A stretch of DNA of 64,000 nt. It comes from Oscillospiraceae bacterium. GTDB lineage: Bacteria > Bacillota > Clostridia > Oscillospirales > Oscillospiraceae. Position 1 is the stretch's first letter. The number at the start of each line of letters is the position of its first letter. Below, piece after piece: positions 27,518-35,590 of the stretch. Both the position numbers and the translations under genes were made by a program. Below the pieces are notes generated by a model. That model saw only the letters and a program-made list of their open reading frames with translations. It did no database searches and was not told the DNA's origin. The DNA is taken from the NCBI GenBank assembly GCA_015067565.1, contig SVMF01000004.1, forward strand, positions 1 through 64,000, read 5' to 3'.

Positions 27518-29029
27518 ATGGGTAAAAAAAGCTCCATCCTGGGCGGAGCGCTCCTGCTGACAGGAATGAACCTCTTTTTGCGGCTTGTCAGCATCCTTTT
27601 CAATATCTTTCTATCTGATCAAATCGGTGCGGCAGGTCTCGGCCTCTTGCAGCTCATTACCACGGTTGGGCTGTTTTCCATGCTTGTCGGCACCTCAGGT
27701 GTTCGTGTGTCTGCCATGTATCTATCCGCCGAGGAATTCGGCCACCGCAGGCTCGGCGGTGTGAAGCTGGCCATGTCGGTTTGCATCCGCTACGGCCTGA
27801 TCGTCAGCACCCTTGTTGGCTGCATACAATTCTTCCTCTCCGATGCAATCGCCGTCTCCTGGCTTGCAGACCGCCGTGCAGCAATGTCGCTGCGTGTGAT
27901 GTCTCTGCTGCTCCCCTTTTCGTGTCTGTGCGGAGTGATGACCGGCTATTTTACCGCCTGCGGCCGTATCAGACAGCTTGTGTGCATCGAGATCGGCGAG
28001 CGGCTCATCTGCCTTGCCATTACAGTGGTTTTGCTGCTGGTCTGGTCAAAGGGCGATCTGGAAAAGTCCTGCTGCGCCATCACGCTCGGAAGCTCCTTGG
28101 GTGCGGTTTTCGATTTTATTCTTCTATATTGGATGTATTGCCGTGATATGCGCCATGTCCAAGTTTCAGACGAGCTGCCACAGATGCGAAAACGACTGGC
28201 AAAGCTCTGTATTCCCCTTGCGCTCAACGACTACCTCCGTTCGGGGCTAAATACTGTTGAGCAGCTCCTCATCCCCTATGGACTGACCCGTTACGGTGGC
28301 TCGTCCGAGCAGGCCATGTCGAATTATGGCATCATTCACGCAATGGTGTTTCCCATCGCGATGTTTCCCGCCGCCGTTTTGTATGCTCTGTCCGACCTGC
28401 TCGTGCCCGAGCTCTCCCGGTGCAGAGCCATGGGGCGAAGGCTGCGTATCATCGACCTGACCGACAAATGTCTGCGGCTTTGTTTTCTGTTTGCCTGCGC
28501 CGTCGCAGGTTTCCTCTATCTCAATGCCGATGCCCTGGGGGTGGCTCTCTATGACAGCCGTGCCGTCGGTCACTATCTAAAAATCTTTGCCCCCATGCTC
28601 ATGATGCTCTATGTTGATGCCATCGTCGACGGAATGCTCAAGGGTCTGGCCGAGCAGATCGCCTGTGTGCGCTACAACACCTTCACCTCGGTGCTGGATG
28701 TCGTTTTTCTGCTCGTCCTACTCCCCACGTGGGGCATCGGAGGTTATGTGTTCAGCTTTTTTATCACCCATTTAATCAATCTGTATCTGAGTCTGCACAG
28801 ACTTCTGACCGTCAGCCAACATCGACTGCACCTTGCATCGCTTCTGCAGCCGCTTTTATGTCTTGTCCTCTCCGCAGGCATATGCGCTGCATTACCGTGG
28901 CAGGATCTGTTTCGCAAGGGCGGCATCTTCCTGACGCTGTTAGGCGCACTGTATCTGCTGACAGATGCGCTTACAGAACGCGAGCTCAAATGGCTCCGCT
29001 CCGTTTTGTCTTCAAAAAAGCAGCTGTAA
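27518..29029 (+). CDS. SpoVB/MurJ-like polysaccharide flippase (MOP superfamily)
   Basis: 503 aa with about 14 predicted membrane helices, starting at ATG 27518 after AGGGTGATCGT. The N-terminus (ILGGALLLTGMNLFLRLVSI) and the segment DQIGAAGLGLLQL match Firmicute stage V sporulation protein B and related lipid-linked-sugar flippases. Such proteins move lipid-linked peptidoglycan or polysaccharide precursors across the membrane, for the cortex during sporulation in the SpoVB case. Whether this is the true SpoVB or a vegetative paralogue cannot be decided here. It is flanked by terminators and so appears monocistronic. Confidence 0.85.
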   Translation: MGKKSSILGGALLLTGMNLFLRLVSILFNIFLSDQIGAAGLGLLQLITTVGLFSMLVGTSGVRVSAMYLSAEEFGHRRLGGVKLAMSVCIRYGLIVSTLVGCIQFFLSDAIAVSWLADRRAAMSLRVMSLLLPFSCLCGVMTGYFTACGRIRQLVCIEIGERLICLAITVVLLLVWSKGDLEKSCCAITLGSSLGAVFDFILLYWMYCRDMRHVQVSDELPQMRKRLAKLCIPLALNDYLRSGLNTVEQLLIPYGLTRYGGSSEQAMSNYGIIHAMVFPIAMFPAAVLYALSDLLVPELSRCRAMGRRLRIIDLTDKCLRLCFLFACAVAGFLYLNADALGVALYDSRAVGHYLKIFAPMLMMLYVDAIVDGMLKGLAEQIACVRYNTFTSVLDVVFLLVLLPTWGIGGYVFSFFITHLINLYLSLHRLLTVSQHRLHLASLLQPLLCLVLSAGICAALPWQDLFRKGGIFLTLLGALYLLTDALTERELKWLRSVLSSKKQL

Positions 29030-29034
29030 AAAAT

Positions 29035-29064
29035 CGCCAAGTGCCTTCATCCTGGCACTTGGCG
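29035..29064. terminator. Bidirectional terminator between flippase and YitT genes
   Basis: CGCCAAGTGCC / GGCACTTGGCG with a short loop separates the two convergent genes. Confidence 0.8.
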
Positions 29065-29069
29065 AAACG

Positions 29070-29930
29070 TTATTTCACTTTATTGAAGTTACCCATGGTT
29101 TCCTTTACCGTGCTCATGTAGGCAAAGCAGCCCGGGAATTTTTCCAAAAGCTTTTGGAATTCAACGACCTGGCGCTTGTTAACCAGGCAAATCAGAAGGG
29201 TCTTATTCTTGTTCGTGAAGCCGCCGACAGCGGAGATCTCCGTCACACCGTGATGCAACGTCTCCATGATCGCCTTCTTCATTGCAACAGGCTCCTCTGT
29301 GATGATCTCGAACTTGACCGCCTCCTTGAAGCCCTTAAGCATCATATCGCTGACCTTGCTAGAAAGGAAGCAATACATCAGGCAGAGGATAACCGGCTCA
29401 AACTGGAAATCATAGACAAAGAACGAAACCGAGGCCACCAGCGCATTGAAGCCGAAGAGCACCCAAAGCAGGTTCATCTCGGGGCGGTAGTGGTTGATCC
29501 AGGCCGCAACCAGATCTGAGCCACCGGTGCAGCCGTTTCTGCGCATGACCATACCGTAGCAGAAGCCGCTGATCACGCCACCGGCTGCCGGCCCGAGGAT
29601 CATGCTGTGCTGCGTATCGTATGCGATCGCGGAAAGGTCGATGTAGTCAAAAAGGATCAGCGCGCCGGAAAAAAACACGGCAAACACGGTCGTATGTATG
29701 ACATATTCCGCATTGACGAATCGGTGGACGATCAAAAGCAGAGGAATGTTGACAAAAAATACCATATAGCCGACAGAGAATCCCGTCATGTGCTGAATCA
29801 TAGTCGCCACACCGGGCAGACCGGACGGTGCAAACTCATTGGGATAGACAAGAATATGATAGCTCAGTGCAAGAAAGACGGCGCAAAAAATAATCACGGC
29901 ATAGTCCTGCACACTGCGAAATTTTTTCAT
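29070..29930 (-). CDS. YitT family membrane protein (DUF161 + DUF2179)
   Basis: It starts at ATG 29930 behind CGGAGG; 286 aa. Five to six membrane helices form the YitT_membrane part, including NEFAPSGLPGVATMIQ and the typical RRNGCTGGSDLVA. A soluble C-terminal DUF2179 domain (about 215-285) follows, beginning with EIITEEP. The family is widespread in Firmicutes; a transport or sensing role is suspected but unproven. Members are usually monocistronic, as here. Confidence 0.9.
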   Translation of the reverse strand: MKKFRSVQDYAVIIFCAVFLALSYHILVYPNEFAPSGLPGVATMIQHMTGFSVGYMVFFVNIPLLLIVHRFVNAEYVIHTTVFAVFFSGALILFDYIDLSAIAYDTQHSMILGPAAGGVISGFCYGMVMRRNGCTGGSDLVAAWINHYRPEMNLLWVLFGFNALVASVSFFVYDFQFEPVILCLMYCFLSSKVSDMMLKGFKEAVKFEIITEEPVAMKKAIMETLHHGVTEISAVGGFTNKNKTLLICLVNKRQVVEFQKLLEKFPGCFAYMSTVKETMGNFNKVK

Positions 29931-30049
29931 TGCAATGCCTCCGAATTGTAAAAAATCCAAAGACATATATATCAATTTTTTGCCCAAATGTCAACAGCAA
30001 TTTTTGACAAATATTGCCCACATACAAGCATGGCAGTTTGTCTTATTTA

Positions 30050-30312
30050 ATGTCTGCTGAATAAGTCGCTACTGCGGCTTATTCGCACAGCGTTGCTGTG
30101 CAATCGTGCAAAAACGGCTCTTTTTAACCGTTTTTGCACGATTCAGACATGTAAACAATGCGTATTTTCGCACGAGCATCGCAACGCTCGTGCGAAATGT
30201 GCAAGGTTTTTAGCGGTTTTACCGCCAAAACCTTGCATTCGAACAACGCAAAACAGCCCTGAAAGCTTTGGCTTGCAAGGGCTTTCGCGTTGTTCAGTAC
30301 GCATTATTTACA
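30050..30312. repeat. Nested array of six perfect or near-perfect palindromes
   Basis: Hairpins in order: 30059-30084, 30085-30101, 30103-30142 (15-bp stem), 30166-30197 (12 bp), 30200-30237 (11 bp plus inner 5 bp) and 30241-30295 (9 bp plus inner stem). The first three are enclosed by ATGTCTG (30050-30056) and CAGACAT (30144-30150). The last three are enclosed by a 15-bp stem with one mismatch (30150-30164 with 30298-30312). No ORF fits. The two halves look like adjacent branched cruciforms or a structured RNA. The array sits between yitT and tRNA-Thr. Confidence 0.8.
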
Positions 30313-30334
30313 GCAATCACCGTCCTCGGAACAG

Positions 30335-30366
30335 AAAAACTCCGAAGCTCGAAAGCCTCGGAGTTT
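30335..30366 (-). terminator. Terminator of tRNA-Thr
   Basis: AAAAACTCCGA / TCGGAGTTTTT hairpin lies immediately beyond the tRNA 3' end on the minus strand. Confidence 0.85.
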
Positions 30367-30367
30367 T

Positions 30368-30443
<76 letters not shown>

Positions 30444-30461
30444 ATTTCAGACAGCTTTGAT

Positions 30462-30490
30462 ATTATAGCAAGACTTTCTCATTCTGTCAA
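30462..30490 (-). promoter_or_regulatory. Consensus promoter of tRNA-Thr
   Basis: On the minus strand, TTGACA (30485-30490), 17 bp, TATAAT (30462-30467). Confidence 0.9.
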
Positions 30491-30530
30491 CACTTTTTTT
30501 CATTTTTTTCAAATATTTTTTTGCAAGCAA

Positions 30531-30567
30531 AAGGTGCTGCAAATCCACCTTGGATTTGCAGCACCTT
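30531..30567 (-). terminator. Terminator of the arsR-CDF operon
   Basis: A 17-bp perfect stem (AAGGTGCTGCAAATCCA and its complement) with a 3-base loop sits two bases past the CDF stop. Confidence 0.85.
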
Positions 30568-30569
30568 TC

Positions 30570-31460
30570 TCAGTGATGGTGGTGATGGTGTTCTGTCGGT
30601 TTCGGCTTGCATTCGGCGTTCTCGCAGGGTACATACTCCAACTCAATCGTTGAATGTACAATGCCGAAGTGTTCGAGCTCGTGATGCAAAAGATACTTGA
30701 TCCGTTCGAATTCCTCTGCCGTTCCTTCCGAAATCAAGGCATGCAGACTTGCATGACGCGCTACACCATCCATTGTCCACAGATGGATGTGATGTACCTC
30801 CTGCACACCTTCGAGCTGCTCAAGTTCCTCCTTAATGTGCCTCATATCGAGCTCGTTCGGTGCCTTCTGCGCAAGCACATACAGTGCCTTACGCATATGC
30901 CCGACCGCATGGATCAGAACATAACCTGCGATCACAATGCACAGAACGGGATCGATCCACTGCCATCCGGTCAACTTCATGAGCACGCTTCCAGCCAAAA
31001 CCGCGACCCACCCCAGCACATCCTCGAGCATATGAAGGCTCAGTGTTTTCTCATTGAGGCTGTTCCCATGTGAGGTTTTCCAGGCCGCGAGTGCATTGAC
31101 GATCGTTCCAACGATCGCCAGAAGCAGCATCCCGTCGTGATCGACGACTACCGGCTGAACGAATCGCATCACACTTCGATACATGACCAGAACCGAGCCG
31201 ACCAGTAAGATCGTCGATGTCAGAAGGGCACCAATGACGCTGTAGCGGCCGTATCCGTAGGTATATTTCTCATCGGCCTTTTTCTCTGACTTCCGCTCAA
31301 GTAGCAGCGCAATGCCGATCGAAATGCTGTCGCCGAGATCATGAACCGCATCGGAAACAATAGAAATGCTGTTCGTCAGCAGACCACCAACGATCTCAAT
31401 TGCCGAAAACATCAGGTTCAGCACAAATGCAATCAGCATATTCCGTGTTGATTTTTTCAT
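30570..31460 (-). CDS. Cation diffusion facilitator (CzcD/ZitB-like metal exporter)
   Basis: 296 aa, six membrane helices and a soluble C-terminal domain. The transport-site motifs SDAVHDLGDS (helix II) and LHMLEDVLGW (helix V) give the HxxxD pairs that bind Zn2+ or a similar ion in exchange for protons. The cytoplasmic domain (about 205-280, VQEVHHIHLWTMDG) is the dimeric metal sensor. The C-terminus ends in six consecutive histidines (EHHHHHH), likely an extra metal-binding tail. It starts 1 bp after the ArsR-family repressor gene and is co-transcribed with it. Confidence 0.95.
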   Translation of the reverse strand: MKKSTRNMLIAFVLNLMFSAIEIVGGLLTNSISIVSDAVHDLGDSISIGIALLLERKSEKKADEKYTYGYGRYSVIGALLTSTILLVGSVLVMYRSVMRFVQPVVVDHDGMLLLAIVGTIVNALAAWKTSHGNSLNEKTLSLHMLEDVLGWVAVLAGSVLMKLTGWQWIDPVLCIVIAGYVLIHAVGHMRKALYVLAQKAPNELDMRHIKEELEQLEGVQEVHHIHLWTMDGVARHASLHALISEGTAEEFERIKYLLHHELEHFGIVHSTIELEYVPCENAECKPKPTEHHHHHH

Positions 31461-31461
31461 C

Positions 31462-31791
31462 TCATCCCTCCGTCAGATGTTTATAACTCATCATCAAAAG
31501 CGAACGAACATGTTCATCGGCAAGAGAATATACCACATAACGACCTTCATGACGGCTTTTGACTAAGTTTGCATTTTTTAACTTCCGTAGCTGATGCGAA
31601 ACCGCAGATTGCTCCATACTGAGAAGCTCACAAAGTGCGCAGACGCACAGCTCCGTCTCCAGCAGTGCAAACAGAATCTTGAGCCTCGTCCCATCAGCCA
31701 AAAGGCTATACAATTCCGCAATATCGACCAAAGCCTGATCTGTCGGCGCCATTTTGGCCGATGCAAGCATATTTTGATGATCGTGTTTCAT
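31462..31791 (-). CDS. ArsR/SmtB-family metal-responsive repressor (CzrA/CadC-like)
   Basis: The start is ATG 31791 behind AAGGAGGAAACAC; 109 aa. It is a winged helix with the recognition helix in SMEQSAVSHQLRKLKNANLV. The metal-box segment ELCVCALCELL carries a CxC pair in the position used by alpha-3 sites. The His-rich start (MKHDHQ) resembles zinc- or cadmium-sensing members with alpha-3N ligands. Without metal it should bind the operator at 31946-31982, repressing itself and the downstream CDF exporter; metal binding releases it. Confidence 0.92.
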   Translation of the reverse strand: MKHDHQNMLASAKMAPTDQALVDIAELYSLLADGTRLKILFALLETELCVCALCELLSMEQSAVSHQLRKLKNANLVKSRHEGRYVVYSLADEHVRSLLMMSYKHLTEG

Positions 31792-31945
31792 GTGTTTCCT
31801 CCTTAACATGATATGGTTCCGTCGGTCCGTCTGTGCGTTATTTCCTTTGGTCTGAGCAAATAATCCTGTGTTCGGGCACCTATCATTCCGCCCTCACGGA
31901 TCAATTCCGACCATCCCCTCCTCCGTTTGAAACCGTTGCTTTTAT

Positions 31946-31982
31946 ATATGAATATTTGTTCATATGTCTATTTGTTCATATA
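31946..31982. promoter_or_regulatory. ArsR/SmtB-type operator
   Basis: The palindrome ATATGAATATTTGTTCATAT (31946-31965) is followed by a second TGTTCATAT half-site. On the minus strand TATGAACAAATA occurs twice. This matches the TGAA...TTCA SmtB/CzrA operator class and overlaps the -10 box and start region of the repressor promoter. Confidence 0.8.
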
Positions 31983-32008
31983 CTAGCATAGGGGCAGCTG
32001 TTTGTCAA
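31980..32008 (-). promoter_or_regulatory. Promoter of the arsR-CDF operon
   Basis: On the minus strand, TTGACA (32003-32008), 17 bp, TAGTAT (31980-31985); the operator begins at the -10. Confidence 0.8.
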
Positions 32009-32051
32009 GTGGGTTTGGTAATTTTTTCAGTCATACGGTAAAAACATAAAA

Positions 32052-32073
32052 GGGCGCATTTTGCAACGCGCCC
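32052..32073 (-). terminator. Candidate terminator for leftward transcripts from the crp-like gene
   Basis: GGGCGC / GCGCCC hairpin with UUUU on the minus strand. It lies beyond trxA as seen from the convergent regulator gene. Confidence 0.4.
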
Positions 32074-32099
32074 ATCGCTTGCCTTTCTGATGATCTTTT

Positions 32100-32141
32100 T
32101 GTGACTTTGTCACAGAAGATTTTGCAAAATCGGTCTATACT
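32100..32141 (+). promoter_or_regulatory. trxA promoter with Crp/Fnr-type activator site
   Basis: The perfect palindrome TGTGACTTTGTCACA (32100-32114) is centred at 32107. A -10 box TATACT lies at 32136-32141, with no good -35 (CAGAAG). The predicted transcription start near 32148 puts the palindrome at about -41, the class-II Crp/Fnr activator position. Confidence 0.65.
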
Positions 32142-32173
32142 AAAGATACAAACAAAGAAAGGATGTATACACT

Positions 32174-32479
32174 ATGGCAATCATGAATGTAACCAAGGAA
32201 AATTTCGCAGCCGTTCAGGGCAGCGAGAAACCCGTTCTTCTGGACTTTTACGCAGACTGGTGCGGCCCGTGCCGCATGGTCTCTCCGCTTGTTGACGAGA
32301 TCGCCGAGGAGCACCCTGAATATCTTGTCGGCAAGATCAATATCGACAACGAGCCCGAACTGGCTCAGCAGTTCTCCGTTTTCAGCATTCCGACGCTGGT
32401 TGTGTTGAAAAACGGCGAGGTCGCAGAGCAGGCTGTCGGTGCCCGTCCGAAGGCACAGATCCTTGCCATGCTCAAGTGA
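32174..32479 (+). CDS. trxA: Thioredoxin
   Basis: 101 aa starting MAIMNVTKENF, with AAAGGA upstream. The active site is the classic WCGPC with Cys 30 and 33, and the cis-proline loop FSIPTLVV is present. It is the cytosolic protein-disulfide reductant, donating electrons to ribonucleotide reductase, peroxiredoxins and methionine sulfoxide reductases. It is convergent with a Crp/Fnr regulator only 8 bp away and has a Crp/Fnr-like activator site in its promoter, which suggests redox- or oxygen-linked expression. Confidence 0.97.
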   Translation: MAIMNVTKENFAAVQGSEKPVLLDFYADWCGPCRMVSPLVDEIAEEHPEYLVGKINIDNEPELAQQFSVFSIPTLVVLKNGEVAEQAVGARPKAQILAMLK

Positions 32480-32487
32480 GCGATTCG

Positions 32488-33183
32488 TTATCGGTCGCTT
32501 GCAAGTAAGCGCAAGCGAGCCTTGTCGAGGATATGTACTCCCTTACGTGAGGACTCCACAATGCCCTCATTCGAGAAGTATTTTAGCATTCTTGAAACCA
32601 CCTCACGAGCAGATCCCATGTATTTGGCGATCTGCTCGTGTGTCAGACTGATTGTGTCGCTGCCGATGCGTGCCGACTCGTCGATGAGGAAAATGGCCAA
32701 GCGTTTATCCAGGCTCATGAACAGAATCTGCTGCATAACCCACATCACATCAGAGAAACGACTGAGTGCCGTCTCCAGGCTGAATATGCGGATATTGGTG
32801 TTGTGTCGGGCGACCGTGGAAAAAGCGCCACCGCTAAGCACATAGCACTCGCTGTCCTCCTCGGCATCGACCATCACATCAAAGGTGATCGGTTGCAGCA
32901 CACACGAGGCCGAGAGCATACACAGATCCCCCGCATGCAGACGGTAGAGCGTAATATCCTTGCCCTCCGAGGACATTATGTACACACGCAGGCATCCTGA
33001 CCGCACAAAGATAACCCCGACGCACTCGTTGCCGTCGTGGATCATGGTGCCCTTTTTGTAGGTCAGCGCCACGGAGTTCTGACAGATATAGTCTCGATCC
33101 TCCTGCGAGATCTCCTCCCAAAAGGGAAATATTTGCCGATAGATCGGCTCAAACATTGCTCTTGCCATCTTTTTTTGCCGCAT
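32488..33183 (-). CDS. Crp/Fnr family transcriptional regulator
   Basis: The preferred start is ATG 33183 (MRQKKMARAMFEPIYRQ) after AAAAGGAG with a long spacer; ATG 33168 is an alternative. The 231-aa product has a cyclic-nucleotide-like beta barrel (about 30-135, with GTMIHDGNECVGVIFVRSG). A dimerisation helix and a Crp winged helix follow (HEQIAKYMGSAREVVSRMLKYF, with recognition residues S, R, E, R). It has three cysteines at barrel positions (CVGV, DLCML, SASC) but no N-terminal Fnr 4Fe-4S cluster motif. The ligand is unknown; redox sensing is plausible from context between trxA and ccdA. Confidence 0.9.
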   Translation of the reverse strand: MRQKKMARAMFEPIYRQIFPFWEEISQEDRDYICQNSVALTYKKGTMIHDGNECVGVIFVRSGCLRVYIMSSEGKDITLYRLHAGDLCMLSASCVLQPITFDVMVDAEEDSECYVLSGGAFSTVARHNTNIRIFSLETALSRFSDVMWVMQQILFMSLDKRLAIFLIDESARIGSDTISLTHEQIAKYMGSAREVVSRMLKYFSNEGIVESSRKGVHILDKARLRLLASDR

Positions 33184-33273
33184 CGGATGATGCGTCTCCT
33201 TTTTTCTTCTATTATCATTATTATATTCCGTTTTCTGCAAACTTCAACTTCTTTTTTTGAAAGGATCCTGTCC

Positions 33274-33933
33274 ATGCAATATCTTTTCACCTTTTTAGAG
33301 GGAATCATTACCTTCATTTCCCCGTGTCTTTTGCCGATGCTGCCGATTTATGTCTCCTATTTTGCCGGCGGTGGTGAGCGGTCCATGAAAAAAACCTTGA
33401 AAAATGCCTCTGGTTTTGTCCTCGGCTTCACGCTTGTGTTCATCGGCATGGGCGCGCTGGCCGGCACGCTCGGCAGCTTTTTGATGAAATATCAGACCAC
33501 AGTAAACATCGTCACCGGCCTGATCGTCATCTTCTTCGGTCTGAATTTTCTGGGTGTGTTCCGGCTTAACCTCTTCCGTGGCAGCGGTCGCCGTGTGAGC
33601 GGTGATCTGAATTTTTTCTCTTCCATGCTCTTTGGCATCGTCTTTTCCATTGGCTGGACACCGTGCGTTGGTGCCTTCCTCGGCTCCGCGCTCGCTTTGG
33701 CCTCGCAGCAGGGCCATGTGCTGCAGGGAACCTTGATGCTTCTGGTCTACTCGCTCGGTCTTGGCATCCCCTTCATTCTCAGTGCCGTGCTGATCGACAA
33801 GCTCAAAGGAACCTTCCTTTTTATCAAGAAGAATTACAAGATTATCAACATCATCTGCGGCATTTTCCTGATCCTGATTGGCATTTTGATGATGATCGGT
33901 TGGGTCAATACGCTGCTACGATCCTTTGCGTGA
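33274..33933 (+). CDS. ccdA: Cytochrome c biogenesis protein CcdA (thiol electron transporter)
   Basis: It starts at ATG 33274 behind GAAAGGA; 219 aa with six membrane helices. The redox cysteines are in FISPCLLPMLP (helix 1) and GWTPCVGAF (helix 4), the pair that shuttles electrons across the membrane. It accepts reducing power from cytosolic thioredoxin and passes it to extracytoplasmic thioredoxin-like proteins. The next gene, 8 bp downstream, encodes just such a partner, and trxA is close by, so the whole relay is clustered. Confidence 0.95.
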   Translation: MQYLFTFLEGIITFISPCLLPMLPIYVSYFAGGGERSMKKTLKNASGFVLGFTLVFIGMGALAGTLGSFLMKYQTTVNIVTGLIVIFFGLNFLGVFRLNLFRGSGRRVSGDLNFFSSMLFGIVFSIGWTPCVGAFLGSALALASQQGHVLQGTLMLLVYSLGLGIPFILSAVLIDKLKGTFLFIKKNYKIINIICGIFLILIGILMMIGWVNTLLRSFA

Positions 33934-33941
33934 GGTGAACC

Positions 33942-34517
33942 ATGAAGAAAAATATCCTTTGGATTCTGGGCACAATATTGGCGGTCACCGCCTTTATCGG
34001 AATCTATTTTCTTTACAACAATCTGAAAGATGACTACGCGCCTGAACAGATGGTTTCCGTCAACACGACGCAGGCCGAGGCAGAATCCCCTGAGCCGATA
34101 CAGACCACTGCGGATTTCACAGTTTTTGACCGCAGCGGCAATGCGGTTCGGCTGTCGGATTATTTCGGAAAGCCAATCGTTCTGAATTTTTGGGCAAGCT
34201 GGTGTCCTCCGTGCAAGGCCGAGATGCCGCATTTCGAAGCAGCCTATCTTGCCAATCCCGATGTTCAGTTTTTGATGGTCAATATGACCTCAGGCGACAA
34301 CATGGACAACGCAAAATCCTTCCTTGCAGAAAGTGGCTACACCTTCCCTGTGCTGTTTGACACGACAGGCGAGGCCGGTTATGTCTATCAGGCAAGCTCG
34401 CTTCCGATGACGATGTTCATTGACGAGCGCGGTGTACTTGTCACCTATGCCGTCGGCGCACTGGATGCCGAAACGCTGGCGCGTGGAATCGAAATGATCA
34501 ACCCCGATGCGGAATGA
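33942..34517 (+). CDS. TlpA/ResA-like membrane-anchored thioredoxin
   Basis: 191 aa. Residues 6-25 form an uncleaved N-terminal membrane anchor, then a short linker, then a TlpA/ResA-type thioredoxin domain (about 55-190). The active site is WCPPC with Cys 88 and 91, and the cis-Pro segment is SSLPMTMFID. Proteins with this motif reduce disulfides outside the membrane, for cytochrome c haem attachment or spore cortex formation (ResA/StoA). No cytochrome c genes are present here, so a spore or general envelope thiol role is as likely. It forms an operon with ccdA. Confidence 0.9.
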   Translation: MKKNILWILGTILAVTAFIGIYFLYNNLKDDYAPEQMVSVNTTQAEAESPEPIQTTADFTVFDRSGNAVRLSDYFGKPIVLNFWASWCPPCKAEMPHFEAAYLANPDVQFLMVNMTSGDNMDNAKSFLAESGYTFPVLFDTTGEAGYVYQASSLPMTMFIDERGVLVTYAVGALDAETLARGIEMINPDAE

Positions 34518-34530
34518 ACGCATCGGGGTT
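34502..34530. terminator. Bidirectional terminator between tlpA-like gene and metA
   Basis: CCCCGATGCG / CGCATCGGGG with a 6-7-base loop that contains the tlpA-like stop codon. Confidence 0.7.
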
Positions 34531-34534
34531 TGGC

Positions 34535-35446
34535 TTATTTTGTGAAATCGTACGGTGTGGTCTGGTAGACAAAATAGTTCAGCCAGTTGGAGAACAGCAA
34601 ATTTGCATGGCCTCTCCAGGTCACATACGGCTGCTGTGTGTCGTCATCGTTCGGGAAATAATTCTTCGGCACGCTGATCGGCTTACCCAGATTCTTGTCG
34701 CGCTCATATTCCCGTTTGAGCGTGTCGGGATCATACTCGGAATGGCCCGTGATAAAGACCTGCTTGCCTCCGGCCGTAAACATCGCATATAGGCCTGCCT
34801 CCTCAGACGAGGCAGCGATCTTCACGCCGGGAATCTTTTCCACATCCTCGCGCAGAATGGTCGTGTGTCTCGAGTGCGGTGCCATAAACACATCGTCAAA
34901 GCCACGCAGCAGGATCGGATTCTTCCATTCCACCTTGTGTGGAAATACACCGAAGAGCTTCTCGGGCAGCGGATATTTCTTGACACCGTAGTGATAGTAC
35001 AATCCCGCCTGCGCACCCCAGCAGATATGCAGCGTGCTGTGGATATGGGTCTTGCTCCACTCCATGATGGTGCAAAGCTCATCCCAATAGCTGACTTCCT
35101 CAAACTCCATGTGCTCCACGGGTGCACCCGTGATGATCATGCCGTCGTAATAATGCTTCTTGACCTCGTCGAAGGTCTTGTAGAAGGTAAACAAGTGCTC
35201 GGCAGAGACATGGGTCGCCTGATGTGTCTTGGTCTGTAAAAACTCCAGATGCACCTGAAGTGGTGTGTTGCCCAACAGACGAGAAAACTGCGTTTCCGTC
35301 TCGATCTTGGTCGGCATCAGGTTCAGAATCAAAATTTCCAGGGGACGGATATCCTGCGTGGTTGCGCGGTTTTCCGTCATGACAAAGATATTCTCGCTCT
35401 GCAATGTGGCAGTTGCGGGCAAATCATTGGGTATTTTAATCGGCAT
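34535..35446 (-). CDS. metA: Homoserine O-acetyltransferase (MetA/HTS family)
   Basis: 303 aa. The class I glutamine-amidotransferase-like fold has catalytic Cys142 (HICWGAQ) and His235/Glu237 (FITGHSEYD). Residue 111 is Glu ([13 protein letters not shown]). Glu at this position makes the enzyme use acetyl-CoA, while Gly gives the succinyl-CoA enzyme of E. coli, so the product should be O-acetylhomoserine despite the common succinyltransferase label. This agrees with metY, 144 bp upstream on the same strand, which consumes O-acetylhomoserine. No ribosomal leader or SAM riboswitch was seen between them. Confidence 0.95.
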   Translation of the reverse strand: MPIKIPNDLPATATLQSENIFVMTENRATTQDIRPLEILILNLMPTKIETETQFSRLLGNTPLQVHLEFLQTKTHQATHVSAEHLFTFYKTFDEVKKHYYDGMIITGAPVEHMEFEEVSYWDELCTIMEWSKTHIHSTLHICWGAQAGLYYHYGVKKYPLPEKLFGVFPHKVEWKNPILLRGFDDVFMAPHSRHTTILREDVEKIPGVKIAASSEEAGLYAMFTAGGKQVFITGHSEYDPDTLKREYERDKNLGKPISVPKNYFPNDDDTQQPYVTWRGHANLLFSNWLNYFVYQTTPYDFTK

Positions 35447-35590
35447 ATTAACTCCTCAATCAGACTATTAAGAATTCCGACTTGTCATTCTGAGCGCAAG
35501 TGAAGAATCTTAGCGAGAGTCATCCCCCTGTCTGCATTTCTTAATGGCAACAAGATTCTTCGGTCGCATTCTCCCTTTGACGGTAAGTCC
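35447..35590. repeat. metY-metA spacer containing a dispersed-repeat-like sequence
   Basis: TTGTCATTCTGAGCGCAAGT followed by GAAGAATCTT, with an inverted AAGATTCTTCGG near 35549, resembles the intergenic palindromic repeats common in related genomes. It probably does not separate the two genes transcriptionally, but this is unproven. Confidence 0.4.

Noticed and set aside
30050-30312. Possible CRISPR array
   Set aside because: The palindromes differ from one another, are not evenly spaced, and there are no equal-length spacers or cas genes.
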